DNA of 64,000 nucleotides, taken from G963668345 sp965206025. GTDB lineage: Bacteria > Acidobacteriota > Terriglobia > Bryobacterales > UBA6623. Positions 1-8,484 of the stretch are shown here, one piece after another. The stretch's first letter is position 1; each line of letters opens with the position of its first letter. The stretch is from the NCBI GenBank assembly GCA_965206025.1, contig CBDBIU010000005.1:930001-994000 (forward strand). The letters run 5' to 3'. The translations under genes and the position numbers were made by a program. The notes under the pieces were generated by a model that saw only the letters and a program-made list of their open reading frames with translations, was not told the DNA's origin and searched no databases.

Positions 1-1
1 G

Positions 2-1342
2 CACTCGCATACCGAAGCACGCTCGATAACCGGCGGGTACGTATATCACGGCAGCCGCCTGGAAGAACTCAAAGGAGCCTACATCTACGGCGACTACGAC
101 ACGGGCAAAATCTGGGCGCTTCGATACGACGGCGAAAAGGTGACCGAACACCGCGAACTAGTCGATCCCTTGCTGCGTCCGGTTGGGTTTGGACAGGACC
201 CGGCTGGGGAAGTCTACATCGTCGACCACATCGGCGGCCAAATTCACCACCTCGTCCCCGCCCCGCCGCCCCCTGCCGACGCGCCGAAATTCCCGCGCAA
301 GCTGAGCGAAACTGGACTTTTCAGCTCCACCAAGGACCTCGCGCCCGCGCCCGGTCTGATTCCCTACTCGGTCAACTCGCCCCTGTGGTCGGACGGCGCG
401 GTCAAGCAGCGCTATATCGCCCTGCCGGGCGATTCGAAGATCGAATACAACCGGGTGGTTTACCCGCAGCCGTCGCCCGGAGCTCCGCGCGGTTGGAGGT
501 TCCCCGACGGAACCGTAGTCGTCAAGACCTTCCTGATGGAAATGGAAGCCGGTAATGCGCACAGTCTGCGCCGTCTGGAAACGCGGCTGCTGCACCACAG
601 GCGTATGCCGGGAACCGACGAAGTCGGGGCGCAGGTCTGGCGCGGCTACGTTTACGTTTGGAATGACGAACAGACCGACGCCCACCTGTTGGATGCCGGT
701 GGCGCCGATCTCGAGCTGACCATCAAAGACCCGAATGCCCCCGGCGGAAGCCGCGACCAGACGTGGCGCTTCCCCAGCCGTGCCGAGTGCATCGGCTGCC
801 ATACGACGCCCGCGAAATACGTCCTCGGGGTGAATACGCTACAGATGAACAAGGACCACGACTACGGCGGCGTCATCGCCAACCAACTGAGCACTCTCGA
901 GCATTTGGGCGTTTTCGCCGAGCCGCTCCCCTGGCCGCCGGAGCATCTGCCCCGGCTCTACGACCATCGAGATGAAAGCGCGCCGCTGGACCTTCGGGCT
1001 CGTTCTTATCTGCAGTCCAATTGCGCCCACTGCCACATAAAATGGGGCGGCGGCAACGCTGACTTTCAGGTGCTGTTTACCCTGCCGCCCGAGAAGTTCG
1101 GACTCATCGACGTCTCACCCGCCCACGGCGCCTTCGACATCCCGGACGCGCGGCTACTGGCGCCGGGCGAGCCGGAGCGCTCACTGATCCACTATCGGAT
1201 GGGCAAGCTCGGCCTAGGCCGCATGCCGCATATCGCCTCCAATGTCGTGGACGAGCAAGGGTTGAAGCTCATCCATGATTGGATCAAGCAGCTGCCGCGT
1301 CCCGCCGACAGCGCCGCGGCGGCTTCCAACAAGCTCGACTAG
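2..1342 (+). CDS. PQQ-type sugar dehydrogenase / cytochrome c fusion, 5' partial
   Basis: The reading frame is open from base 2, so the gene begins outside the window and 446 codons are visible. The first 80 or so residues (GGYVYHGSRLEELKGAYIYG, then GQDPAGEVYIVDH) look like the last blades of a glucose/sorbosone dehydrogenase beta-propeller. The rest resembles the C-terminal domain found fused to such propellers, with two CxxCH haem sites, CIGCH at about nt 788 and CAHCH at about nt 1022. By family knowledge this is a secreted quinoprotein that oxidises a sugar or alcohol and passes electrons to its own haem domain; the substrate cannot be told. No partner gene follows; about 400 bp of repeat-bearing DNA separates it from a tRNA gene. 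Confidence 0.75.
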   Translation, partial: HSHTEARSITGGYVYHGSRLEELKGAYIYGDYDTGKIWALRYDGEKVTEHRELVDPLLRPVGFGQDPAGEVYIVDHIGGQIHHLVPAPPPPADAPKFPRKLSETGLFSSTKDLAPAPGLIPYSVNSPLWSDGAVKQRYIALPGDSKIEYNRVVYPQPSPGAPRGWRFPDGTVVVKTFLMEMEAGNAHSLRRLETRLLHHRRMPGTDEVGAQVWRGYVYVWNDEQTDAHLLDAGGADLELTIKDPNAPGGSRDQTWRFPSRAECIGCHTTPAKYVLGVNTLQMNKDHDYGGVIANQLSTLEHLGVFAEPLPWPPEHLPRLYDHRDESAPLDLRARSYLQSNCAHCHIKWGGGNADFQVLFTLPPEKFGLIDVSPAHGAFDIPDARLLAPGEPERSLIHYRMGKLGLGRMPHIASNVVDEQGLKLIHDWIKQLPRPADSAAAASNKLD

Positions 1343-1736
1343 GTTGAGATCGGCGGTGGGCCCGTTACAGCGCCAACGCCTTGACACGGGAGGTAGGGGA
1401 TCCCTACGCCGAGCCCTCGGCACCGACCGTAGGCCGCTTTTCTAACCAGGTGGCGAAGTGAAGTGGGTGAGAGCCTCGTCAGTACGAGGCGCTCACGGCG
1501 CGGAGACATGCCCGTGGAGAGGCCCAGCATGAGCATGTCCCAGACCGTTTCGTCGAGCGGTTCGCTCTGATGGGTGCTCATTCGGTCTCTCCAGGGTCGC
1601 CGCTGTGCGACAATTCCAGCTTCCCCGGTCCGGGAAACCGAATAAATAACCTGTTGAAAGATCGCAGCCGGCTCGAGTTACCCGGCTGAGTGCCGAGCGA
1701 AACAGCATCGCCCTCGCCCTACGTTACAATGGCTTC
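1343..1736. other. non-coding gap with a decayed repeat copy
   Basis: I see no convincing gene here. Bases 1433-1500 are a partial, diverged copy of the TA-flanked repeat family described below (GCCGCTTTTCTAACCAGGTGG followed by a GTCAGTACGAGGCG-like core), in the same orientation as the copy at 42840-43033. Confidence 0.5.
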
Positions 1737-1826
1737 GGAGGAATGGCCGAGCGGTCGAAGGCGGCGGTCTTGAAAACCGCTGGCGGGGTAACTCGCCCGG
1801 GGGTTCGAATCCCTCTTCCTCCGCCA
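1737..1826 (+). tRNA. tRNA-Ser (anticodon UGA)
   Basis: A complete class II tRNA can be folded. The acceptor 5' strand GGAGGAA (1737-1743) pairs with TTCCTCC (1816-1822), followed by discriminator G and an encoded CCA (1824-1826). The anticodon stem GCGGT/ACCGC encloses the loop CTTGAAA, giving anticodon TGA at 1771-1773. A long variable arm (TGGCGGGGTAACTCGCCCG region) and the GGTTCGAATCC T-loop fit tRNA-Ser. It stands alone, with no adjacent integrase. Confidence 0.95.
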
Positions 1827-2113
1827 TTTCCATAAGCTGGGGGCGTCTTTCGTTGACGGAGTTTTCCCGGGCGCGAAGTCCCCTTCATCCCAAAACCGCT
1901 GTCCCTTGTACGCTGGCCGAGAATCGCCTGTTCAGAGGGTCGATCATCGGACACGCTCCTGGCGTTCCCGACTCAGTTCTTGCTCCCGCACACCCTTGCA
2001 ACGAGCGAATCAGAGCCGCCGGCGGATGCCCGCGGCCAGGCCTGGGATCTGGGGGACCGGGACCTGACCGGCGTCCCAACGGACAGGACCCGGCCGGTAA
2101 CCAGCCGGCCTCG

Positions 2114-3112
2114 TCAGCTTTCGCGATCGACGACCCACTCGGCGACGGCGTAGAGCGCGCGCTTGTAATCGGAGTCGGGGAAATGGCGCAACTCGGCAAG
2201 CGCTTTTTCGGCAAACCCAAGCGCCCGCTTCCCGGCCTGTTCAATGGCGTTGTATTTTTGCAGCAGCCCGAGGATTTCGCTCAGCGGCACCGAGTCATAG
2301 CCGCCCTCCCGAACGACGGTTTCCACCCGGCTTCTCTCTTCCGGCGTACACTGCTTGAGCGCAAGGATGAGCGGCAGCGTCACCTTGCCTTCTCGCAGGT
2401 CGTTGCCCACGGGTTTGCCCAGGACCTGCTCGCTCGCCGTAAAATCCAGCAGGTCGTCGACGAGCTGGAAGGCCATCCCCAGATTCCAGCCGTAGTCCCC
2501 CAGCCGCCGCTCGGCCTCGGAATCCACATCGCCCAACACAGCACCCAGCCTTCCGCAGACGGAGAAAAGGCCCGCGGTCTTGCGGTGAACGAGGTCGAGA
2601 TAGTCATGCTCGGCCATGTCGATGCGGCCCAGCAGGTCCATCTGCATCAGCTCGCCCTCGACCATCATCTGGGTCAGGTCGATCAACAGGTCAAGAACGT
2701 GGAAATTCCGCTCGCCCAGCGCCAAGCTGAACGCCCGCATGTAGAGCCAGTCGCCCGCGAGGACGCTCGTCTGATTTCCCCAGCGATGGTTGGTCGACGG
2801 CCGGCCGCGGCGTACTTCGGCGTTGTCGATCACATCGTCATGAACAAGGGTCGCGGTGTGAATAATTTCGACGACCGCCGCCAGCCGGATCGCTGCCTCG
2901 CCTTGGTAGCCGCACAGCTTCGTCGAAAGCAACAGCAGGGATGGACGCAGGCGCTTCCCGCCACCCTCCTGGAGGTATTGGCTGATCGCTCGAACGGCGT
3001 CGATCGAGCAAATCGTGTCCGCACCCATCGCTTCTTCGACGCGTTCGAGGTCTTTTGCGACAAGATCGATGATCTCGGCGCGAGTCATCGCTTGCGTCTT
3101 GATGGTGGGCAT
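2114..3112 (-). CDS. polyprenyl diphosphate synthase (long-chain, IspB-like)
   Basis: A 332-residue trans-prenyltransferase. The first Asp-rich motif is DDVID (residues 92-96) and the second is DDLLD (219-223), with GKRLRP near residue 53 and the family signature GKPVGNDLREGKVTLPLI after the second motif. Such enzymes condense isopentenyl diphosphate onto an allylic primer in the cytoplasm to make the side chain of quinones; chain length cannot be read from the sequence. It lies 36 bp after tatD and is probably the last gene of the larC-metG-tatD transcript. An alternative start is the Met at residue 9. Confidence 0.92.
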   Translation of the reverse strand: MPTIKTQAMTRAEIIDLVAKDLERVEEAMGADTICSIDAVRAISQYLQEGGGKRLRPSLLLLSTKLCGYQGEAAIRLAAVVEIIHTATLVHDDVIDNAEVRRGRPSTNHRWGNQTSVLAGDWLYMRAFSLALGERNFHVLDLLIDLTQMMVEGELMQMDLLGRIDMAEHDYLDLVHRKTAGLFSVCGRLGAVLGDVDSEAERRLGDYGWNLGMAFQLVDDLLDFTASEQVLGKPVGNDLREGKVTLPLILALKQCTPEERSRVETVVREGGYDSVPLSEILGLLQKYNAIEQAGKRALGFAEKALAELRHFPDSDYKRALYAVAEWVVDRES

Positions 3113-3148
3113 AGTCGGTGAAACCCGCGAAGCTACAGTGTAGCCCTG

Positions 3149-3937
3149 TTATCCAGGCGCCTGCAAATCGAAGAGGCGACGAAAGTTAACAGTCGTGGCC
3201 TGGGCAATCTCTTCGAACGTCCGCTGCTTGAGTTCGGCCAGCTTGCGCGCGGTCTCGACCACGTAGCACGGCTCGTTTCTGCGAATCTTCCGAAAAGGAG
3301 CCGGTGTCAGGTAGGGCGCATCGGTTTCCACGAGCAAACGGTCGAGGGGCAACTGTGAAGCCGTATCGCGCAACTCATCGGCGCGCGAGAACGTCAGGAT
3401 CCCCCCGAAGGCGATCAACATGCCCATGTCGAGCACGCGCCGGGCCTGGGTCGCGTTTCCCGAAAAACAGTGCATGATCCCTCCCAGACCCGTCCCGCGC
3501 CAGTGTGCTTCCAATAATTCGATCGTCTCGTCCCAGGCATCGCGGGTGTGGATGACGATGGGCTTACACAGTTGGCGGGCAATTTCCATCTGACGGACAA
3601 ACACGTTGCGTTGGATTTCCCGGGGTGAGTTCTCGTAATGGTAGTCGAGACCGATTTCACCGATGGCGACAACTTTCGGACGACTGGCTAGCCGCTCCAA
3701 CCGCTCAAACGTTTCCGGGACGGCCTTGCCGGCGTCATGAGGGTGAACGCCGACGGTGGCATAAACCCCTTCGTAGCGGTCCGCGAGCCGGATCGCCGGC
3801 TCGAGATCGGGCGGGCCTTCGCCCGTTCCGATAGCGAGAAGCAGATCAACACCCGCCTCGCGCGCTCGGTCGAGGACTTCGTCGCGGTCTTTGTCGAACG
3901 CCGCATCGTCCAGGTGACAGTGGGAGTCCACGATCAC
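3149..3937 (-). CDS. tatD: TatD family metal-dependent deoxyribonuclease
   Basis: A 262-residue protein of the usual family length. The N-terminal metal motif DSHCHLDD (residues 4-11), EIGLDYHYE in the middle, IHTRDAWDE, MHCFSG and VETDAPYLTP near the C-terminus are the ordered metal ligands of the TatD amidohydrolase-like fold. The family has DNase activity and is linked to DNA repair and turnover in the cytoplasm. The start is a GTG that overlaps the metG stop by four bases (GTGA), pointing to coupled translation. Confidence 0.93.
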   Translation of the reverse strand: MIVDSHCHLDDAAFDKDRDEVLDRAREAGVDLLLAIGTGEGPPDLEPAIRLADRYEGVYATVGVHPHDAGKAVPETFERLERLASRPKVVAIGEIGLDYHYENSPREIQRNVFVRQMEIARQLCKPIVIHTRDAWDETIELLEAHWRGTGLGGIMHCFSGNATQARRVLDMGMLIAFGGILTFSRADELRDTASQLPLDRLLVETDAPYLTPAPFRKIRRNEPCYVVETARKLAELKQRTFEEIAQATTVNFRRLFDLQAPG

Positions 3938-5907
3938 TGCAGGGCGGCCCCGACGGGTGCGTCTTCGTGGAAGCCGACCAAGCAGGGCTTGCCGTCCGCG
4001 TTCGTCGCCGCGACGACCATGCCGTTCGACTCGATGCCGCGGAGCTTGCGGGGTGCGAGGTTGGCGACTATCACAACCTTTCGTCCGACCAAGCTTTCCG
4101 GGGCGTAGGCCTCGGCGATGCCGGCGACGATCGAGCGCGGCTCGGCTTCGCCGATATCAACCATCAAATGCAGCAGGCGGTCGGCTTTCTTGACCTTCTC
4201 GGCCGACTTCACTTGGCCGACCCGCATCTCCACCTTGGCGAAATCTTCGATGTCAATTTTCGGCGAATCCGGCGGTGGCTGCGCCCCATCAACGACCGGG
4301 GGCTCTTTGGCCTCTTCTTTGCCCATAATCTCTGCTTGCTCCTTGAGAACGATTTCTTCAAGCTGCGCCAGCTTTTCGAGCGACTCCCCCACGTCGAGCC
4401 TCGGGAACAAGGCCACGGCTTTGTCCACTCTGGTTCCCGCTGCGAGCTGACCCCATTTCAACTGCTCCAAGCGAGCTTGCTCGAGCAATGCGGCTTGGCC
4501 CAATAATCGCCAGATATCGGCCCCGGCCTTGGGCATGACCGGGTAGAGCAGCGCCGCAGCGATTCGCAGCACCTCGGCTGAGTTGTAGAGCGTTGCCTCC
4601 AACTTCCGGCGGGCCTCGGGAGCATCGTTCTTAGCTAGCTCCCATGGCTTTTGCTCCACGATGTATTTGTCCACGGCCCCCAGAAGCGACCAAATCGCCT
4701 CCAGGCCGCGGGAAAACTCAAACCTCGTGAAGAGCTTCTCGACGCGGGCGATCGTGTCGTTCGCCAGATTGGCCCAGTCGCCCTGGGCGGCGGCTTCCGG
4801 TTGGATGATCGACCCTCCCAGGTAGCGATGGATCATGGTCAGCGTCCGGCTGACGAGGTTGCCCAATCCGTTCGCCAGATCGGCGTTGTACCGGCCCACA
4901 AGCCCTTCGTAGCTGAAGTTGCCGTCCTGTCCGAAAACGATCTCCCGCAGCAAGTAATATCGCAGCGCCTCGATCCCCATAACTTGGTCAATGGGTTTCG
5001 CGCGCACGATATTGCCCTTCGACTTGCTCATCTTTTGTTCCTGGAAGATGAGCCAGCCATGCGCATAGATGCATTTGGGCAGCGGAAGATCAGCGGCCAT
5101 CAAGAACGCCGGCCAGTAGACCGCGTGAAAGCGGACGATTTCCTTGCCGACAAGGTGTAGATCCGCCGGCCAGAGCTGATGAGGATCCTGATTTTCCGTG
5201 CCGTAGCCGAGCACGGTCAAATAGTTGGCCAATGCGTCGAACCAAACGTAGAATACGTGCCCTTCCTCTTCGGGCAAGGGGATGCCCCACTTCAGGTTCG
5301 AGCGGCTGATCGAGATGTCCTTGAGACCGCCGCGGACAAACGAGAGTACTTCGTTGCGGCGCGTTTCCGGTCGTATGAAGTCGGGGTTGTCTTGGTAGAA
5401 CTTCAGAAGTTTGTCTTCATAGCCGGAAAGCTTGAAAAAGTAGTTTTCCTCAGTGACGGTTTCCGTCGCTCGTCCGCAGTCGGGGCAGGGCGCGCCAGGC
5501 TCGGCATCGGCTACGTAGAGTTCACAGTTGAAGCAGTATTGGCCGCTGTAGGATCCCTTGTAGATCGCGCCGTTCCGCTTGCAGCGGTCGAAGAGCCACT
5601 GCACCGTGCGGGCATGCCGGGGCTCCGTGGTACGAACGTAGTCGTCGTAGTCGACCCCGAGATCGTCCCATTCCCGCCGAAAGGCTCCCGAGACCCGGTC
5701 AGCGTAATACTTTGGTTGCCAACCGGCCTTGCGGGCGGCCCGCTCGACGTTTTGGCCGTGCTCGTCGGTGCCTGTCGAGAGGTACGCCTCGTCTCCCATC
5801 ATGCCGCGAAAGCGCTTGATCGTATCCGCCACCAACGTTGTATAGGCGTGGCCGATGTGGGGAGTCGCGTTGACGTAGTAGATGGGAGTCGTTAGGTAAT
5901 ACTTCAT
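3934..5907 (-). CDS. metG: methionyl-tRNA synthetase
   Basis: The 657-residue enzyme charges tRNA-Met. The start is set at the ATG of MKYYLTTPIYYVNATPHIGH, which overlaps the larC stop codon as ATGA; an in-frame extension upstream of it lies inside larC and is not family-like. HIGH is at residues 17-20, a zinc knuckle CFNCELYVADAEPGAPCPDC at about 126-145, and KMSKSKGN near residue 300. The C-terminal 110 residues (KIDIEDFAKVEMRVGQVKSA onward) form a Trbp111/EMAP-like tRNA-binding domain, as in long bacterial MetG proteins. Confidence 0.97.
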   Translation of the reverse strand: MKYYLTTPIYYVNATPHIGHAYTTLVADTIKRFRGMMGDEAYLSTGTDEHGQNVERAARKAGWQPKYYADRVSGAFRREWDDLGVDYDDYVRTTEPRHARTVQWLFDRCKRNGAIYKGSYSGQYCFNCELYVADAEPGAPCPDCGRATETVTEENYFFKLSGYEDKLLKFYQDNPDFIRPETRRNEVLSFVRGGLKDISISRSNLKWGIPLPEEEGHVFYVWFDALANYLTVLGYGTENQDPHQLWPADLHLVGKEIVRFHAVYWPAFLMAADLPLPKCIYAHGWLIFQEQKMSKSKGNIVRAKPIDQVMGIEALRYYLLREIVFGQDGNFSYEGLVGRYNADLANGLGNLVSRTLTMIHRYLGGSIIQPEAAAQGDWANLANDTIARVEKLFTRFEFSRGLEAIWSLLGAVDKYIVEQKPWELAKNDAPEARRKLEATLYNSAEVLRIAAALLYPVMPKAGADIWRLLGQAALLEQARLEQLKWGQLAAGTRVDKAVALFPRLDVGESLEKLAQLEEIVLKEQAEIMGKEEAKEPPVVDGAQPPPDSPKIDIEDFAKVEMRVGQVKSAEKVKKADRLLHLMVDIGEAEPRSIVAGIAEAYAPESLVGRKVVIVANLAPRKLRGIESNGMVVAATNADGKPCLVGFHEDAPVGAALQ

Positions 5908-7085
5908 TCGCTCTCTTGACTCAGCCGCAGGAACTCGAAGTTGGCTTGGTGCCAGACTTCCTTGAAGGGCACCCCTTTTTCGAGGGCGATTCGGCGGCAA
6001 TCCTCATATTCGGGTGCAAAGTTCCGGACCGTTCCGTTTTCCGAGGCTACTTTGATTCTGACCTTCCCGTAGATTGTTTCCACGGGATCCAACCTGCGTT
6101 CCAGGACTCGGCGCTCCACCGGGTACATGCGGATTCCCAAAGTCGTTGTCTCGGTGAACAGCAACTCACTCAGCTTCTCTCGGTCTTCGGGTTTCGCCAG
6201 CACCGAAATCATGAATCCCGGGCGGTCCTTCTTCATGTACACCGGCGCGAGGGTTGCATCAAGAGCACCCGTGTCAAGCAGCCGTTCGCGGACGTAACCC
6301 GCCACCTGCGGATTCATGTCGTCCACATTGGCTTCGATGACGAAGATCTGTGTCGCCTCCCGAGCCTGGCTTTGCTCGCCAATCACAGCGCGAAGCAGGT
6401 TCGGGCGTTTCTTGAAGTCGCGATCTCCGGCTCCGTAGCCCACGCTGCCGATTCGCATCGCCGGCATGGTCCCGAACTCGTCGGCCAACGCGGTCACAAT
6501 CGCCGCCCCGGTCGGAGTGGTCAGCTCGGCCGCCGGGCCTTCCGAATACGTCGGAATGCCCTGCACGAGCGCCGCCGTCGCCGGGGCCGGTACCGGCATC
6601 ACCCCGTGCGCCGCCTCGACGGTTCCGCTTCCCAGGTTGAGCGGTGAGCAGTAGACTTTTTCGACGCCCAAAAGGTCGAATGCTATACAGGAGCCGACGA
6701 TATCGGTGATCGAGTCCAGCGCGCCCACCTCGTGAAAGTGGACCTTTTCGACGGGTATCTGATGGATGGCGGCTTCGACTTCTCCGAGGCGACGGAAGAT
6801 GCGAATGCTTCGTTCCTTGACGCGTTCGGAAAGCTCGCTTCCGGCAATAATTTCTTCGATGCGGCTCAGCGAGCGGTGATGGTGGTCGTGCTCTACCTGG
6901 ACCGTAAAGTTTGTGCCCCCGATGCCGGAACGTTTGCACTTTTCAAAATGCAGCTCAAGCCCTTCGAGACCCAGTCTTGCGATCCCCTCACGCAATTCGT
7001 CCGCATCCGCCCCGGCGTCGGCCAACGCGCCGAGCAGCATGTCGCCGCTGACGCCGGAAAAGCAGTCTAGGTAACAGATTTTCAC
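5904..7085 (-). CDS. larC: nickel-pincer cofactor biosynthesis protein LarC
   Basis: The protein starts KICYLDCFSGVSGDMLLGAL and carries HFHEVGALDSITDIVG and EANVDDMNPQ, all characteristic of LarC (formerly DUF111). LarC inserts nickel into the pyridinium-dithiocarboxylate cofactor of LarA-type racemases in a CTP-dependent step. About 393 residues from the GTG at 7085; a GTG at 7142 is an alternative but its extension is not family-like, and neither start has a clear ribosome-binding site. Unlike the frameshifted larC1/larC2 of some lactobacilli, this is one continuous frame. No larB, larE or LarA-type gene is in the window. It heads the metG-tatD-polyprenyl synthase run through a 4-base overlap. 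Confidence 0.92.
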   Translation of the reverse strand: MKICYLDCFSGVSGDMLLGALADAGADADELREGIARLGLEGLELHFEKCKRSGIGGTNFTVQVEHDHHHRSLSRIEEIIAGSELSERVKERSIRIFRRLGEVEAAIHQIPVEKVHFHEVGALDSITDIVGSCIAFDLLGVEKVYCSPLNLGSGTVEAAHGVMPVPAPATAALVQGIPTYSEGPAAELTTPTGAAIVTALADEFGTMPAMRIGSVGYGAGDRDFKKRPNLLRAVIGEQSQAREATQIFVIEANVDDMNPQVAGYVRERLLDTGALDATLAPVYMKKDRPGFMISVLAKPEDREKLSELLFTETTTLGIRMYPVERRVLERRLDPVETIYGKVRIKVASENGTVRNFAPEYEDCRRIALEKGVPFKEVWHQANFEFLRLSQESE

Positions 7086-7772
7086 TGTCTCAGCGCCCAA
7101 GGAGGCTAGCCCGTTCTTCTCGCCACCGGACGCTGGCGGCACTCGATCGGCTCGCCGTCCTCAACATCGCGCGCAACCGCGCCCGAACTATTCAAGAAAT
7201 TGTGCGCCGAGCGGCGCGCGCGTTGCCTTGGCGGGCTTCTCAGGCACTTCGCCTCGCTACCTGGTCGGACAAGCGGCTAGACGCCCAACTCCGCGGAAAC
7301 CAAACACTTAATCCTAACAGATCATCGCAGAGCAACCTTCCGCACGGGGCGCGAGTGGCGGGAGGGGTTTGGTCCGTAGGGTTGCGGTACTTGACAAGCC
7401 CCGTGTTGGTCCTGGTTAGCGGTGCGGGCTAAGCGTCGCCCTGCGTTCCGCTTCAAAAATCGGCCTTGCCGTCAGATCAAAGAATTGCCGGTCCGTACGT
7501 CGCTGAATTCTCCGCGATCTTGTAGTGCGAAACGGTAGAGCCGCCCGTGGTCTATCCAGACCGTTAGTTGGACTATCCGATCGCATACTACCCGCTGGCT
7601 CGACACGATAGACCGCAGCCCAATCTGAAACTGGGCCACGGGGCGATCCCTGTTGAAATGAACAAGTTGGGGCATGTCTCGCTGGATCCGCGCTAGGACC
7701 TCTTACTTTGGCACGTCGGGTGCTCTATTCCTGGGCGAAATGAAATTCCAAAGAAAGGCAAAGGAAAAGACG
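7086..7772. other. intergenic stretch with repeat remnants
   Basis: No supported gene. Bases 7147-7280 are a partial copy of the TA-flanked repeat family (matching CTATTCAAGAAAT, GCCGAGCGGCGCGCGC and a right end CTACCTGGTCGGACAAGCGG). Bases 7400-7432 (GTGTTGGTCCTGGTTAGCGG) match a piece at about 38360-38392. A short minus-strand frame at 7472-7675 has no recognisable features and I do not call it. Confidence 0.5.
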
Positions 7773-8228
7773 ATGACCCACCAAGCGCTTCGAGTTTCCG
7801 CCATATTCACCATGTTCGCAGCCGTGGCGAGCGCGGCCATTTACCCGCCAAGCCCCGGCGATCTTAGCGTCGCGATACCGTTTCAATTCATCGTCGGCGA
7901 CAAGACCATGCAAGCCGGCAACTACCTCGTTCACCGAGATGGCGAGACGGGTGTTCTAGACATCTGTGAGGACGGGGTCTACTGCGCGACCGTGGTGGCG
8001 GGCCGCGTAGGAGCCGACGATTTCGCCACGGAACCGCAGTTGGTGTTCAAGCGTTGGGGAGCGAGTTGCGTCCTGGTGCAGATCTGGTTTAGTGAAGCAG
8101 ACGGCTATCAAGTGCCCGCGCAGGGGCCCTCGGCGGAAACAGTCGCGGCGACCTCCGAAACCGCCTACCTCAGCGCCCGAGAGCTGTACTTCCACCATAT
8201 GGAAGGCCTGCCCGTCGCCTGGCACTGA
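7773..8228 (+). CDS. small secreted protein of an acidobacterial type
   Basis: About 151 residues. The start is the ATG at 7773, preceded by AAGGAAAAG; an ATG at 7740 is an alternative. A signal peptide (ALRVSAIFTMFAAVASA) is followed by the mature segment VAIPFQFIVGDKTMQAGNYL and later VFKRWGASCVLVQIWFS. Many small secreted proteins of Acidobacteriota carry a similar PF-FIVG-TLPAG-Y segment; their function is unknown to me. The C-terminus (SARELYFHHMEGLPVAWH) shows no further motif. It stands alone between repeat DNA and a transposase relic. Confidence 0.7.
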   Translation: MTHQALRVSAIFTMFAAVASAAIYPPSPGDLSVAIPFQFIVGDKTMQAGNYLVHRDGETGVLDICEDGVYCATVVAGRVGADDFATEPQLVFKRWGASCVLVQIWFSEADGYQVPAQGPSAETVAATSETAYLSARELYFHHMEGLPVAWH

Positions 8229-8484
8229 GCGTCCCGCCCTCCGAACCGCCGCCCTTGCTCACGGTCCCCAGCCGCTGCTCGGCTTCCAACGCTTCCTTAG
8301 CCGCACGGATCTTCTCCAGCCGCTGCTCGCGCCCGCGCAATGCCTCCGGCAGTTCGTCGCTGCGGTTGTCGGGGCCGTAAAGTTCGTCTTCCGCCTCGTC
8401 GGTTTGTTGCGCTTGTTCGAGCAACTGTCGAATCTCTTTTCCCAGCCGTTGCTCCTCTTCTTTCATGCGCTGGTAGCCACTCAT
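8229..8484 (-). pseudogene. transposase fragment, IS1182-like
   Basis: Translated on the minus strand from the ATG at 8484, the fragment reads GYQRMKEEEQRLGKEIRQLL, then DELYGPDNRSDELPEALRGR and EQRLEKIRAAKEALEAEQRL. This charged helical block with YG-D-R-DELPEEL-RRE-RL-KI is the linker region of IS1182-type DDE transposases, from memory. The catalytic parts are absent on both sides, so it is a relic. Its ATG overlaps the stop of the flavin oxidoreductase gene (ATGA), which I take as chance. Confidence 0.6.

Noticed and set aside
1853..3121. A 422-codon open frame on the plus strand
   Set aside because: Opposite the polyprenyl synthase gene, with no recognisable domain of its own.
7472..7675. 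Small minus-strand gene of 67 codons
   Set aside because: No family motif, no ribosome-binding site and position within repeat-bearing DNA.
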